NCBI RefSeq assembly: GCF_020531845.1
Contig: NZ_JAJAVF010000001.1
Coordinates: forward strand, 62,001-126,000
DNA from: Methylobacillus methanolivorans
GTDB lineage: Bacteria > Pseudomonadota > Gammaproteobacteria > Burkholderiales > Methylophilaceae
Reading direction: 5' to 3'
DNA length: 64,000 nucleotides
Part shown: piece by piece, positions 54,370 to 63,939 of the stretch
How the letters are laid out: every line of letters starts with the position of its first letter
Numbering within the stretch: the first letter of the stretch is position 1
The notes under the pieces: model-generated
The model's database searches: none
What the model saw: only the letters and a program-made list of their open reading frames with translations
What the model was told of the DNA's origin: nothing
Translations under genes and position numbers: made by a program

Positions 54370-54481
54370 CCCCTGAACTGATCCAGCAATTGTCAACAAT
54401 TGTCAGATCGCTATGACAAGCTCAATAGCTATTGCAATATAGCGCCAGACTAAAAAGCTAAATCATAGACAGGGGGATGCA

Positions 54482-55885
54482 ATGGACGACATCCTGAATC
54501 AAACAATATCACTGCGGCTAAGCTGGATAACAAGAGTGCTGATGTTGCTAATGGTTGCGGCAAGCCTGCTGGCCATGATGCATACCACTCAGCCATGGCC
54601 GCAATTAGCCACATTCGCGCCTGTGGTGGCGACTGTTGTCGTGCTAAGCACTACCACTACAGCACTGCTCCTGTTATTGCAATTCAAGATACAGAAGCAA
54701 TTCTTCCTGGTTCCGCTGGCTGGCGCCTACGCGATCTACGCCTTGGCGGCCATCAGTAGCCTGATCTCGTTACATGCTTCATCAGCCAATAGCACACCTG
54801 CTGCCAGTAACATCTCCCACTGGAGCACATACTGGCAATTTGGTTTCTGCGCATTCATCATTATCGCACTGTTGTTCCGCAAGATTGCCCACTCATTCCC
54901 GCAACTGAACCGCATCAGCCTGGGCAAGAATACCGTGCCCTTTATGCTGACGCCATTGATCGGCATCATCCTTTACATGCTGGCACTGAATTCCGGCAAC
55001 TTGTTTTCAGCACTCATGACAAGTGCCCCTATCGTCACGTCACCGCTAAGCTGGGGCAGTTGGATCATGGCGGCCACAACATTTGCACTGGTGCGTGCAA
55101 TTGGCGGCGACAACAAGCTGGTGACAGTTTTCCTGTCGATCGCCGCCTTATCGCACTTATGCCATGTCTCGCACTTGCTGATAGACAGTACGCCATTTAG
55201 TAGCAACTGGTACATGGCACAACTACTCAGCCTGTTTTCCACCACCACATTGCTTGCCGTGCTGATCCTGCAACTTAGCCAGTTCTCACGTGACCTAGCG
55301 GCTTCGCATTCGGCATTGCTGGAAAAAGCCAATAAAGATGGCCTGACCGGCATCTATAACCGTGGTTATTTTGACGAAATGGCAGAAATCGAATGGCGGC
55401 GCGCACAACGCATCCATAGTTCCATCTCGATTCTCATGCTGGACATCGACCATTTCAAAGAATACAACGATCAGCACGGACACCTGAAAGGTGACAAATG
55501 CCTGAAGAAAATCGCGCAAGCAATCCAGGCGGAGATACAACGCCCCGGGGATTTTGTCGCCCGCTTTGGTGGGGAGGAATTCGTGGTGTTGCTGCCTTAT
55601 ACCGCAGCTGAAGGTTGTCATGCCATGGCGCGGAAACTGCATGTGGCCATCCAAAAACTCAAGATTCCATCACTCGACCACGGCAAGGTATCAGTGAGCA
55701 TCGGGCATGCTACCTGGGAAACTCCCGGTGAAAATCATTCGGTCAGTGAACTACTTTCCCAAGCTGATCTCGCGCTGTACACCGCCAAACGCCTGGGCCG
55801 CAACCGCATCGTACGCTATGAAGAGCTAGCTCCCAGCCTAGCATGGAGCAAATCACTTTTCCCACCGGAAATCATGCACCACTAA
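54482..55885 (+). CDS. Membrane diguanylate cyclase (GGEEF)
   Basis: A 467-residue protein. About eight membrane helices in residues 1-275 look like a MASE-type integral sensor. The C-terminal GGDEF domain has the metal motif LDIDHFKEYNDQHGH, the active site GGEEF near 362 and the product-inhibition I-site RxxD (RPGD) five residues before it. All catalytic features are intact, so cyclic di-GMP synthesis is expected. It lies 112 bp after the CHASE2 kinase. The gap contains a tandem CAATTGTC-AA-CAATTGTC repeat, so it probably has its own promoter. A terminator follows. Confidence 0.9.
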   Translation: MDDILNQTISLRLSWITRVLMLLMVAASLLAMMHTTQPWPQLATFAPVVATVVVLSTTTTALLLLLQFKIQKQFFLVPLAGAYAIYALAAISSLISLHASSANSTPAASNISHWSTYWQFGFCAFIIIALLFRKIAHSFPQLNRISLGKNTVPFMLTPLIGIILYMLALNSGNLFSALMTSAPIVTSPLSWGSWIMAATTFALVRAIGGDNKLVTVFLSIAALSHLCHVSHLLIDSTPFSSNWYMAQLLSLFSTTTLLAVLILQLSQFSRDLAASHSALLEKANKDGLTGIYNRGYFDEMAEIEWRRAQRIHSSISILMLDIDHFKEYNDQHGHLKGDKCLKKIAQAIQAEIQRPGDFVARFGGEEFVVLLPYTAAEGCHAMARKLHVAIQKLKIPSLDHGKVSVSIGHATWETPGENHSVSELLSQADLALYTAKRLGRNRIVRYEELAPSLAWSKSLFPPEIMHH

Positions 55886-55896
55886 GCTCTTTTTCA

Positions 55897-55945
55897 CGCA
55901 TACCTGGGCTGTCCGTCCTCCCCCGTTTTTCCAGGTATGCTTTTT
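55897..55945 (+). terminator. Rho-independent terminator of the diguanylate cyclase gene
   Basis: A 10-bp stem GCATACCTGG / CCAGGTATGC with a 23-nt loop, then TTTTTATT. Confidence 0.75.
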
Positions 55946-56279
55946 ATTCTCACGGCAGGTATAGGCATCATACTGGCATGTACCTGCCGCTCTACTACGC
56001 CCGATACCACCACCTCACTAAGCCAAAAAACAGACTTTGACCGAGACAAAGCCTATAGCCAACCCAGCAAGACATATAACAAGCAGCATATGCTTTGCCA
56101 ACAAGGCCATGAGAACGTAAAGAATAGCGAAGAAGAGAATGGAAATGAGATGAAAACGGAGCACGTCATCACAAGCTCCGGTATAATCCGGCCTCCGTTA
56201 GACATCAAGCATGTCAGGACGGAAACGAATACCTAACTTACGGAACAACAAGGGAATTTTTTGGAGAATACTGCCTGAT
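55946..56279. other. Gene-free stretch before tRNA-Leu
   Basis: I see no credible gene. A short frame from 55937 begins inside the terminator stem and has no ribosome binding site. A TATAAT box (56182-56187) may be the -10 of a rightward queA promoter, which would read antisense through the tRNA; its -35 is weak. Confidence 0.45.
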
Positions 56280-56364
56280 TGGTGCCGGGGGGGGGACTCG
56301 AACCCCCACACCTTGCGGCGGCGGATTTTGAGTCCGCTGCGTCTACCAATTCCGCCACCCCGGC
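56280..56364 (-). tRNA. tRNA-Leu (anticodon CAA)
   Basis: An 85-nt class II tRNA with encoded CCA. Acceptor GCCGGGG pairs with CCCCGGC. The anticodon stem is GCGGA/TCCGC with loop CTCAAAA (anticodon CAA). A long variable arm and a T-loop GGTTCGAGTCC follow. The 3' half contains a run of nine C. It reads UUG codons. Confidence 0.95.
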
Positions 56365-56376
56365 AACAAGGCGTGC

Positions 56377-56382
56377 ATTATA
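56377..56382 (-). promoter_or_regulatory. -10 box of tRNA-Leu promoter
   Basis: A perfect TATAAT on the minus strand, 13 bp before the tRNA 5' end. It lies only 15 bp from the divergent queA start codon. No good -35 box is visible. Confidence 0.6.
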
Positions 56383-56397
56383 GCAACCATTATGACA

Positions 56398-57426
56398 ATG
56401 CGCACTACTGATTTTGATTTTTTCTTACCTGACGAACTAATTGCCCAATTTCCAGCCAAGGAACGTAGAGGCAGCCGCCTACTTCATCTCGATGGCAATA
56501 GCGGAAAATTGGCAGACCGCCTGTTCCTCGACCTGCCTACATTGGTGCAACCAGGTGACCTCTTCATTTTCAACGACACTCGTGTCATCAAGGCCAGACT
56601 GCATGGGGAAAAGCTCAGCGGCGGTAAAGTTGAAGTGCTAATTGAGCGCGTATTGGGCGAGCGTGAGGCACTAGCCCATGTTCGCGCCTCACGCTCCCCA
56701 AAACCGGGTAGCCTGTTGCGCCTTGCCGATGCTTTTGATGTGGAAGTGATTGGACGACAAGATGACTTGTTCCATTTGCGCATTGCCGGTGAGACCCCAC
56801 TGCTCGATTTACTAGAGCAATACGGCAATCTGCCTTTGCCACCTTATATCACGCACAATGCGGAAAGCACTGATGAAGAACGCTACCAGACTGTCTATGC
56901 GCGCGAGCCCGGTGCCGTGGCAGCCCCAACAGCGGGCCTGCATTTTGACAATGACATGCTGGAACACTTGAAACAGCTTGGTATCAACATCGCTTATGTC
57001 ACCCTGCATGTCGGTGCAGGTACGTTCCAGCCGGTGCGGGTAGATAATATCAACGAGCACAAAATGCATAGCGAGCTTTATTCCGTGCCGCAAGCCACAG
57101 TGGACCTCATTGAACAAACACGCGCCCGTGGTGGCAAAGTCACTGCCGTAGGAACGACCGCATTGCGCGCACTGGAAAGCGCTGCCCGCAGCGGAGCTTT
57201 ACTCGCAGGACAAGGCGACACCGACATCTTTATTACGCCCGGCTATCGCTTTCAGGTTGTCGAGCGCCTGCTCACCAACTTTCATTTACCCAAGAGCACA
57301 CTATTGATGTTGGTTTCTGCCTTTGCCGGGGTGGAACATATTCGTCAGGCGTATGCCCATGCAGTGAGTACGCGTTATCGCTTTTTCAGCTATGGGGATG
57401 CCATGCTGATTGAACGTCAGGACTAG
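56398..57426 (+). CDS. queA: tRNA preQ1(34) S-adenosylmethionine ribosyltransferase-isomerase QueA
   Basis: A 342-residue QueA. It begins [29 protein letters not shown], as is usual for the family, so I prefer ATG 56398 to ATG 56392. Conserved segments are [50 protein letters not shown] and [15 protein letters not shown]. It transfers and isomerises the ribosyl group of SAM onto preQ1 at tRNA position 34 to make epoxyqueuosine. The other queuosine genes are not in the window. It is divergent from tRNA-Leu. Confidence 0.95.
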   Translation: MRTTDFDFFLPDELIAQFPAKERRGSRLLHLDGNSGKLADRLFLDLPTLVQPGDLFIFNDTRVIKARLHGEKLSGGKVEVLIERVLGEREALAHVRASRSPKPGSLLRLADAFDVEVIGRQDDLFHLRIAGETPLLDLLEQYGNLPLPPYITHNAESTDEERYQTVYAREPGAVAAPTAGLHFDNDMLEHLKQLGINIAYVTLHVGAGTFQPVRVDNINEHKMHSELYSVPQATVDLIEQTRARGGKVTAVGTTALRALESAARSGALLAGQGDTDIFITPGYRFQVVERLLTNFHLPKSTLLMLVSAFAGVEHIRQAYAHAVSTRYRFFSYGDAMLIERQD

Positions 57427-57449
57427 GGATAACAAGCTGGAGGACATTC

Positions 57450-57479
57450 ATGTCACATGAATGTCACGAATATGTCATA
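57450..57479 (+). promoter_or_regulatory. Pho box (three TGTCA half-sites)
   Basis: TGTCA at 57451, 57462 and 57473, spaced exactly 11 bp apart (ATGTCAC-ATGA-ATGTCAC-GAAT-ATGTCAT), matching the PhoB box period. It lies 46 bp before the phosphate transporter start. CATTCATG-TCA-CATGAATG is also an 8-3-8 palindrome over the first half-site. Confidence 0.82.
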
Positions 57480-57525
57480 ATGCACCAGCACAATGCTGGC
57501 TCTTCCAGCGAAAACAAAATTCTTG

Positions 57526-59136
57526 ATGAATACCAAAGCGTTACACTCAAGCAAATCAATTAGTAGTCGCCCAGAGCTGAGCAAAAAGCACAGCCTCATT
57601 ACCCAAATCCTGTTTTTTGGCACCCTGCTCGCTGGGCTATTGTTTACTGTTGCCAGCCTGAATCACGATGTCAGCAATACCGACTCCTCGCCTACCACCT
57701 GGCTCCCCTTCATCCTGCTCGGTGTAGCTCTGCTGATTGCCTTGGGGTTCGAGTTCGTCAATGGCTTTCATGACACCGCCAATGCCGTTGCTACCGTCAT
57801 CTATACGCACTCCCTGCCAGCCAATGTTGCTGTCGTCTGGTCCGGTTTTTTCAATTTCCTCGGTGTCATGGCCTCCAGTGGGGCAGTGGCATTCGGCATC
57901 ATCTCCTTGCTACCAGTAGAGCTTATCCTGCAAGTCGGCTCTGCTGCCGGCTTTGCCATGGTGTTCTCATTGTTGATCGCGGCCATTTTATGGAACTTGG
58001 GCACCTGGTTCCTTGGGCTGCCTGCTTCATCCTCACATACATTGATTGGCTCCATTATTGGTGTTGGCGTCGCCAACGCCCTCATGCATGGCCGTGATGG
58101 CACCAGCGGCGTGGATTGGGCGCAGGCCAGCAAGGTCGGCTATTCGCTATTGCTATCGCCCATGGTCGGCTTCATTGCGGCAGCACTCGTGTTATTGGCG
58201 CTACGCACGATCATCAAGAACCGTGAGTTGTTCCGCGAACCCAAAGGTAACAAGCCGCCTCCAGCCTGGATCCGTGGCATCTTGATCTTGACCTGTACTG
58301 GCGTTTCGTTTGCACATGGCTCTAATGACGGACAAAAGGGCATGGGGCTCATTATGCTGATCCTGGTAGGTACCGTGCCGATGGCATATGCTCTAAACCG
58401 TGCTATGCCTGCCGACCAGGCAGTGCAGTTTTCTGCAGTAGCCCAGGTTACCCAGGCTTCCTTGCAACACAGTGCCCCTGGCGTAGCACCAGCAAAACCA
58501 TTGGACACCCTTTCCACATATATTCGCACCAAGGAAGTCACGCCAGAACTCCTGCCAGCATTGGCCGCAGTGACTGGCAGCATTGGGCAGCAAGTCAAAG
58601 GCTACGGCAGCTTGGCAAAAGTCCCGGCAGATGCCGTTGCCAACGTGCGTAACGATATGTACCTCACTTCAGAAGCTATCCGCCTGATCGACAAAAACCC
58701 AGGAACCATACAACTGGATGCCGACACCAAGGCCAATCTCATGGCGTTCAAGAAGGAAATCGACAAGGCCACCAAATTCATTCCGCTGTGGGTGAAGATT
58801 GCAGTTGCCATCGCGCTTGGCCTAGGCACCATGGTGGGCTGGAAGCGTATCGTGGTCACTGTGGGTGAGCGCATCGGCAAAACCCACCTGACTTACGCAC
58901 AAGGTGCATCCGCAGAAACCGTCGCTATGCTCACTATCGGGGCTGCCGATCTCTATGGCTTGCCGGTATCAACCACGCAGGTCTTGTCTTCCGGCGTGGC
59001 CGGCACCATGGCCGCAAATCGCTCTGGCCTGCAGATGGGAACCATCCGCAACCTACTGATGGCTTGGGTGCTGACCCTACCCATGGCGATGCTGCTTTCT
59101 GGTTCGCTTTACTGGCTGTTCTCGCAGTTTATTTAA
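57526..59136 (+). CDS. pit: PiT-family inorganic phosphate transporter
   Basis: A 536-residue (from Met 57526) PiT permease with ten or more helices. Duplicated signatures are FVNGFHDTANAVATVIYTHSLP in the first half and LYGLPVSTTQVLSSGVAGTM near the C-terminus, with SFAHGSNDGQKGMG in the middle. It imports phosphate (as metal-phosphate) driven by the proton gradient. The upstream frame to 57493 lies in a CCAGCA-CAA-TGCTGG hairpin; neither start has a clear ribosome binding site. A Pho box upstream implies induction at low phosphate, which is notable because many Pit systems are constitutive. Confidence 0.9.
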   Translation: MNTKALHSSKSISSRPELSKKHSLITQILFFGTLLAGLLFTVASLNHDVSNTDSSPTTWLPFILLGVALLIALGFEFVNGFHDTANAVATVIYTHSLPANVAVVWSGFFNFLGVMASSGAVAFGIISLLPVELILQVGSAAGFAMVFSLLIAAILWNLGTWFLGLPASSSHTLIGSIIGVGVANALMHGRDGTSGVDWAQASKVGYSLLLSPMVGFIAAALVLLALRTIIKNRELFREPKGNKPPPAWIRGILILTCTGVSFAHGSNDGQKGMGLIMLILVGTVPMAYALNRAMPADQAVQFSAVAQVTQASLQHSAPGVAPAKPLDTLSTYIRTKEVTPELLPALAAVTGSIGQQVKGYGSLAKVPADAVANVRNDMYLTSEAIRLIDKNPGTIQLDADTKANLMAFKKEIDKATKFIPLWVKIAVAIALGLGTMVGWKRIVVTVGERIGKTHLTYAQGASAETVAMLTIGAADLYGLPVSTTQVLSSGVAGTMAANRSGLQMGTIRNLLMAWVLTLPMAMLLSGSLYWLFSQFI

Positions 59137-59148
59137 TCCAGTACCAAC

Positions 59149-60261
59149 TCAGCGGTTTGTCATATCCCAACCAAGCTGCCCGGCTATCCAACGGGCAGCT
59201 TGCTGATTGCCCTGTGGCTGCACAGATGCAGGCTTAGGCGCATCAAGCATCGCAAACACTTCTCTAGCAAAATCACCGCTAGACAACTGGCTTTCAGCCA
59301 CCTGCTGGCAACACCCATGCTGTTGCAACCATGTGATCAGGCACTCCTGCTCCGGCCAGCCATCGCGCGGAACATAAAGCACCGGCACACCATGGCAGGC
59401 GGCTTCGACAAAAGTGCCATAGCCAGGCTTGGTCAGCACCAAGTCACTACTCGCCAATAGGGTGGAGAAATGCAGGTGCAAAGGTTCTTGCGCATGAAAA
59501 TCAGCCCGCCCCACACCTTGCATCCAGGCCTGCGGCAATAGCCAATGCACATCTGGCAAGCATGGAAACTGAGCAGGATTGATCTGTGTATTGATACCCC
59601 CCATGCCCACCAGCACCAACTTTGTCGAAATATTGCCCTGCACGCCGAGACGATCGAATATGACGGCTCGCTGTGATTGCGACATATCTGCCACCGGCCC
59701 CACAGCATGACATCCTAGCCAAGGCATATCCATTGCAGGCTCAATGCGTAGAAAACCACAAGCACTCGCATAAGCTTCGCGAATCTGGCACTGTACATTG
59801 TTGAGTGCTGGCGAATCCGCGTAATGCAAAAGAATATCAGCCCAATTCAGCGAGCACATCGCCAGAGAGGACAAGCCCAGCCTGGACGCTGCCGCCAGTG
59901 GCAAGTAAGCCACATTGCAAAAAACAGCATCGGCATGCTGCGTGGCGATCCACGCAGTCTCGTCTGCCACCCGGGCTTCCCAATTCGCATGAAAATCAAG
60001 ATAAGCTGCCACGCTAGCGGTGACATCAACCTCCAAGGCAGACTGCATCAACATGCCAAAATCCGCTTGTCGTTGCACATACGAGAATGGCACGTGAATG
60101 CGCGATCGCAGGAAAGCCTCGCTCACTGCGCTGGCAACCACCAAGTCGAGCTGGGTATATGTCTGTGCCAACTGATTGAGCACAGGCGCAATCTGGGCCA
60201 CATGCCCAAAGCCATGACCAGAGATATACACCAGCAGACGTTGCCTGCAAGATACAGCCAT
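59149..60261 (-). CDS. GT-B fold glycosyltransferase-like protein
   Basis: A 370-residue protein with a MurG/UGT-like two-domain GT-B fold. It begins LLVYISGHGFGHVAQIAPVLNQLAQ, the glycine-rich loop shared by MurG-like enzymes and by the N-domain of arabinokinase-type proteins. The C-terminal nucleotide-sugar region contains SSDLVLTKPGYGTFVEAACHGVPVLYVPRDGWPEQECL, the TKPGxGTxxEA donor-site motif. It would transfer a sugar from a nucleotide sugar or act on a small sugar phosphate; the acceptor is unknown. The stop codon is 12 bp from the convergent pit gene. The slt gene ends 9 bp upstream of its start on the same strand, so it is likely co-transcribed with proS and slt. Confidence 0.75.
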   Translation of the reverse strand: MAVSCRQRLLVYISGHGFGHVAQIAPVLNQLAQTYTQLDLVVASAVSEAFLRSRIHVPFSYVQRQADFGMLMQSALEVDVTASVAAYLDFHANWEARVADETAWIATQHADAVFCNVAYLPLAAASRLGLSSLAMCSLNWADILLHYADSPALNNVQCQIREAYASACGFLRIEPAMDMPWLGCHAVGPVADMSQSQRAVIFDRLGVQGNISTKLVLVGMGGINTQINPAQFPCLPDVHWLLPQAWMQGVGRADFHAQEPLHLHFSTLLASSDLVLTKPGYGTFVEAACHGVPVLYVPRDGWPEQECLITWLQQHGCCQQVAESQLSSGDFAREVFAMLDAPKPASVQPQGNQQAARWIAGQLGWDMTNR

Positions 60262-60270
60262 GATGAGGTA

Positions 60271-60900
60271 CTAATTGAGTGCTGTTGCCGTCACCGGCAC
60301 AACAGCGGTGGGATGATAAGTCCAGGATTTACGCCAGGCATTGACGACGAGATTAGGATACTCTGGCCTGCCTAGGCTGCCGTTGTAGCGGCCCAAGGCA
60401 CGGTATAGATCGCCTTTTTCAATATCAAGGTAATGCCGCAGGATAGTGCAACCATAACGAAGGTTGAGCCGCATATGGAACAGGTTATGCTCACTGGCAC
60501 CAATCGCCTTGACCCAGAATGGCATCACCTGCATATAGCCACGCGCACCTACCGACGACACTGCATATTTATTAAACGCGCTTTCGACATGGATCAAGGC
60601 CAGGACAAGCTGCGGATCCAGTCCTGCACGCGTTGCTTCATAATGCACGGTACGCAAGAAATCCTCGCGCATCTGCACATCGGGGATGCGCTTCTGCAAT
60701 CGCCCAGACATTGTCTGCAACCACGCCAAGCCCTCGTCCGGGCTAGCAAATACCAACCTCGGGGCAGCACTGTCACTGATAGAGCGCTGCATCAAGGAGC
60801 GTACACTGTTGGCAAGAGGCTCTTCCCTCTGTGCACCAGCGTGCACAGACACACTGATACACAACAGGCTGGCTGACAAAAGTAAGCCAGCCCAATGCAT
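60271..60900 (-). CDS. Soluble lytic transglycosylase (SLT domain)
   Basis: A 209-residue exported protein with a signal peptide (WAGLLLSASLLCISVSVHA) and a C-terminal SLT/GEWL-like domain at ~90-195. The catalytic Glu lies in LIHVESAFNKYAVSSVGARGYMQVMP near 106, and later motifs are LNLRYGCTILRHYLD and ALGRYNGSLGR. It cleaves the glycan strands of peptidoglycan, leaving 1,6-anhydro-MurNAc. Its start overlaps the proS stop (TAATG), so it is translated after proS. Confidence 0.9.
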   Translation of the reverse strand: MHWAGLLLSASLLCISVSVHAGAQREEPLANSVRSLMQRSISDSAAPRLVFASPDEGLAWLQTMSGRLQKRIPDVQMREDFLRTVHYEATRAGLDPQLVLALIHVESAFNKYAVSSVGARGYMQVMPFWVKAIGASEHNLFHMRLNLRYGCTILRHYLDIEKGDLYRALGRYNGSLGRPEYPNLVVNAWRKSWTYHPTAVVPVTATALN

Positions 60901-62621
60901 TACAGCGCCTGCCTGATGACGGAGACAATATCCGCCAAGGCGACAGTCTCGGCACTAGAAGCCGTACGCGGCTGGTATTCGACCTGGCCTTCTTTCAGGC
61001 CACGATCACCGATAACGATACGGTGAGGAATCCCGATCAACTCCAGGTCTGCAAACATCACGCCAGGGCGCTCACCACGATCATCCAACAGCACATCAAT
61101 CCCTGCCGCTGTCAGTTCGTCATAGAGTGCATGGGCGGTAGATTGCACTGCCTCACTCTTGTCATAACCGATAGGTGCAATGGCAACGGCAAAAGGCGCC
61201 ATGGCAGCCGGGAAGATGATGCCGCGCTCGTCGTTACCCTGCTCAATGGCAGCACCCACAATGCGCGAAACACCGATACCGTAGCAACCCATTTCCATGA
61301 CTTGTTTCTGGCCGTTTTCATCAAGGTAGGTAGCCTCCATGGCTGCCGCATATTTGGTGCGCAACTGGAAGATATGCCCGACTTCAATACCGCGACACAG
61401 GCTAATCACACCATTTCCATCGGGGCTGGGATCACCTGCGACCACATTGCGAATATCAGCCACGGCCACAGGCTCTGGCAGATCACGACCAAAATTCACA
61501 CCCGCAAGGTGGAACTTGGGCTTGTTGGCGCCACAGACAAAATCACTCATGACAGCAACACTACGATCCGCCACTACCTTGACCTGATCAGACACGCCCA
61601 CTGGGCCAATGAAGCCAGGTGGACAATTCAGGGTATCGCGAATCTCCTGCTCGCTAGCAAAGCGGAACGTGGACAAACCAGGCACCTTGGCTGCCTTGAT
61701 TTCATTCAATGCATGGTCACCACGCAACAGCAGCAAGTAGAACTGCGTCTTGCCTGCTTCGTCAGTAGCCATCACGGCGATCGACTTTACCGTCTGCTGT
61801 AGCGTGATGCCCAGCAAGGCCGCGACATCTTCACAGGTAGTCTGCTTGGGAGTCTCCACCTCGCGCAAGGCTTCGTTGGCTGCACCACGCGCAGTCATAG
61901 GGGCCAATGCCTCAGCCAACTCGACATTAGCGGCAAAATCCGAACTCTCGGAATACGCCAGCGCATCCTCACCAGAATCAGCCAACACATGGAATTCATG
62001 GGAACCATCCCCACCGATCGCACCGGTATCCGCCCGCACCGCACGGAACTTCAGGCCCAAACGATTAAAAACATTGCTGTACGCCTGGTACATGGTTTCG
62101 TAGGTATCTTGCAGGGATTCAAGGCTGGTATGGAAGGAATAGGCATCTTTCATGACAAATTCTCGTGCGCGCATCACGCCAAACCGAGGGCGAATTTCGT
62201 CGCGGAACTTGGTCTGCACTTGATAGAAATTAAGCGGCAATTGCTTGTAGGAGCGAATCTCGCGGCGCGCAATATCCGTGATCACTTCTTCATGAGTGGG
62301 ACCAAAGCAGAAATCACGCTCATGACGATCACGGATTTTCAGCATTTGTGGGCCGAACACCGCCCAACGGCCCGTTTCTTCCCACAACTCTTTAGGCTGT
62401 ACAGCAGGCATGAGCAACTCCAGCGCCCCGGCACGATTCATTTCCTCGCGCACAACCGCTTCCACCTTGCGCAATACGCGCAGGCCCAAAGGCATCCAGC
62501 TATATAAGCCTGAACCCAAGCGCTTGATCATGCCGGCACGCAGCATGAGCTTATGGCTGGGAAGTTCTGCCTCTTGCGGTGCTTCTTTTTGTGTTGCTAT
62601 GAAAAACTGTGACGCTCGCAT
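60900..62621 (-). CDS. proS: Prolyl-tRNA synthetase (bacterial, with editing domain)
   Basis: A 573-residue class II synthetase of the bacterial type. Motif 1 is near [21 protein letters not shown], motif 2 is [32 protein letters not shown], an INS editing domain for mis-charged Ala-tRNA spans about 230-390, motif 3 is [15 protein letters not shown], and the C-terminal anticodon-binding domain begins [15 protein letters not shown]. The length matches the family (~570). The lytic transglycosylase and glycosyltransferase follow in the same transcript. Confidence 0.96.
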   Translation of the reverse strand: MRASQFFIATQKEAPQEAELPSHKLMLRAGMIKRLGSGLYSWMPLGLRVLRKVEAVVREEMNRAGALELLMPAVQPKELWEETGRWAVFGPQMLKIRDRHERDFCFGPTHEEVITDIARREIRSYKQLPLNFYQVQTKFRDEIRPRFGVMRAREFVMKDAYSFHTSLESLQDTYETMYQAYSNVFNRLGLKFRAVRADTGAIGGDGSHEFHVLADSGEDALAYSESSDFAANVELAEALAPMTARGAANEALREVETPKQTTCEDVAALLGITLQQTVKSIAVMATDEAGKTQFYLLLLRGDHALNEIKAAKVPGLSTFRFASEQEIRDTLNCPPGFIGPVGVSDQVKVVADRSVAVMSDFVCGANKPKFHLAGVNFGRDLPEPVAVADIRNVVAGDPSPDGNGVISLCRGIEVGHIFQLRTKYAAAMEATYLDENGQKQVMEMGCYGIGVSRIVGAAIEQGNDERGIIFPAAMAPFAVAIAPIGYDKSEAVQSTAHALYDELTAAGIDVLLDDRGERPGVMFADLELIGIPHRIVIGDRGLKEGQVEYQPRTASSAETVALADIVSVIRQAL

Positions 62622-62698
62622 GTGATCGCTTCTTCAAAATTTCGGATGCTGCGAATTCTATCGGGAAACGTGCGCCGCGTCAGCCGCCATGCATGACT

Positions 62699-63106
62699 TC
62701 AAGCAACAGCTACAGTCTTCTCGACCAAGCTATACAGCTTGTCCCTTAAAGGCACGAACTCCGGATCAAGGTCGACCACATAATAATTCGCAGTCTGGCC
62801 AAAGCTGAGATTAACAGCATAGCCAAGCGCAATGGAGCGCGCCGGAAACGGGCCACGCGCAATAATGCCACGCGTCAAGCTACCAGATACCAGAACCACG
62901 CGAGACTGCGGGGGAATATCGCCATATTGCGTTGATTGTGAAGACGGGATGAGATCGACAAACTGGTGGAACTGCTTTTCAGCATTGTCAGTAACTGGAC
63001 CATCCACGCGGTCTAGGTACTCTTCGATCACAGCCTGGTCTTCGTCTTCGTAAACGCCGACCAGCCTCATTCCCTTGATGACACTACCTCTAAATAAGGC
63101 TTTCAT
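62699..63106 (-). CDS. Hypothetical protein
   Basis: A 135-residue soluble protein I cannot assign. It is acidic in the middle (YEDEDQAVIEEYLDRVDGPVTDNAEKQF) with a beta-rich C-terminal half (SRVVLVSGSLTRGIIARGPFPARSIALGYAVNL). There is no signal peptide, membrane helix or metal motif. It lies on the proS strand, 77 bp upstream of proS, and is divergent from another unknown gene. Confidence 0.6.
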   Translation of the reverse strand: MKALFRGSVIKGMRLVGVYEDEDQAVIEEYLDRVDGPVTDNAEKQFHQFVDLIPSSQSTQYGDIPPQSRVVLVSGSLTRGIIARGPFPARSIALGYAVNLSFGQTANYYVVDLDPEFVPLRDKLYSLVEKTVAVA

Positions 63107-63354
63107 TTTATTGCCTTTCTATGGATGGTATCCATTTAATATATCGGCATGCCATTGCAAAAACTGAAGACAGCATGCTGGCGCTCTCGACTTTTGATCT
63201 TGATCCGCCCATTCCACCAACCTACAGCACTTTTACCTATCTGCTGTTTTTTGATGGGTACTCACCACAATCACAAGAAACTGTTATACCCTTATTGCCG
63301 CATGACTATTGCATGTACGCACCAATAACATTGAAAGATTGACGCCGTACCGCT

Positions 63355-63885
63355 ATGACAACACTTACCTCATCTGAATGGGCCGCTTGGACTCAGGCCA
63401 TCGGCTCCGTCATTGCCATTTTCGCTGCCATCGGCATTTCCGCCTGGCAAAACTATGTAGATACCCGGCGCCGCAGCATGGAGCAACGCGGCTACTCCAA
63501 ACGGCTGATGTCAGTGACCCACAAACTTGCCTACGACATTTATTTGACACTGCACAGCATCGAACAGTTGCGTAGCAACCCTTTAAAAAACGAGACCCGG
63601 CAGATGCGTGACTTCAACCGCAGTAAGCTAGGTCGCCTTGAGCAAGCGCTGCATGCGATTCCACTACACAACCTCGGCACTATTACCGCCGTTGAGCAGG
63701 TCATGATCATCTTCTCGCAAATCGAGGCCGCAAACAACCTGCTTGCGCCAGAGCCTGCGGATATGAAGCACCATATCGACCATGTGCCATGCAGCGAGAT
63801 TTATGGGCGCTCATGGCGCCCGATTGTGGAAGCCTGCCGTGTTGCCAGCTATACACTGCGCGGCGAAGTGCTCAACTACACCTAA
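63355..63885 (+). CDS. Hypothetical membrane-anchored protein
   Basis: A 176-residue protein with one N-terminal membrane helix (WTQAIGSVIAIFAAIGISAWQ, about 12-32) followed by a basic hinge (DTRRRSMEQRGYSKR) and a helical cytoplasmic domain. The layout resembles small sensor or adaptor proteins, but I recognise no family. The 248 bp upstream hold only a doubtful 73-codon frame (63121-63342). A hairpin (63908-63939) follows. Confidence 0.6.
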   Translation: MTTLTSSEWAAWTQAIGSVIAIFAAIGISAWQNYVDTRRRSMEQRGYSKRLMSVTHKLAYDIYLTLHSIEQLRSNPLKNETRQMRDFNRSKLGRLEQALHAIPLHNLGTITAVEQVMIIFSQIEAANNLLAPEPADMKHHIDHVPCSEIYGRSWRPIVEACRVASYTLRGEVLNYT

Positions 63886-63907
63886 TTGGAAGCTTGAAGC
63901 ACTTCAT

Positions 63908-63939
63908 AAGCCTATCGTGCCTTACAGGACGATAGGCTT
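63908..63939. terminator. Terminator-like hairpin near the right edge
   Basis: An 11-bp stem AAGCCTATCGT / ACGATAGGCTT with a 10-nt loop and no clear T-run. It may be a weak terminator, or part of the tail of a leftward gene whose frame is open from the window edge to a TAA at 63922. Confidence 0.55.

Noticed and set aside
55937..56236. Small lipoprotein-like ORF (lipobox-like ILAC)
   Set aside because: Its start codon is in the 3' arm of a terminator stem, there is no usable ribosome binding site, and the C-terminal part is low-quality polar sequence.
63121..63342. 73-codon rightward ORF between two unknown genes
   Set aside because: No ribosome binding site, no recognised family, and it occupies what should be a divergent promoter region; kept only as a remote possibility.
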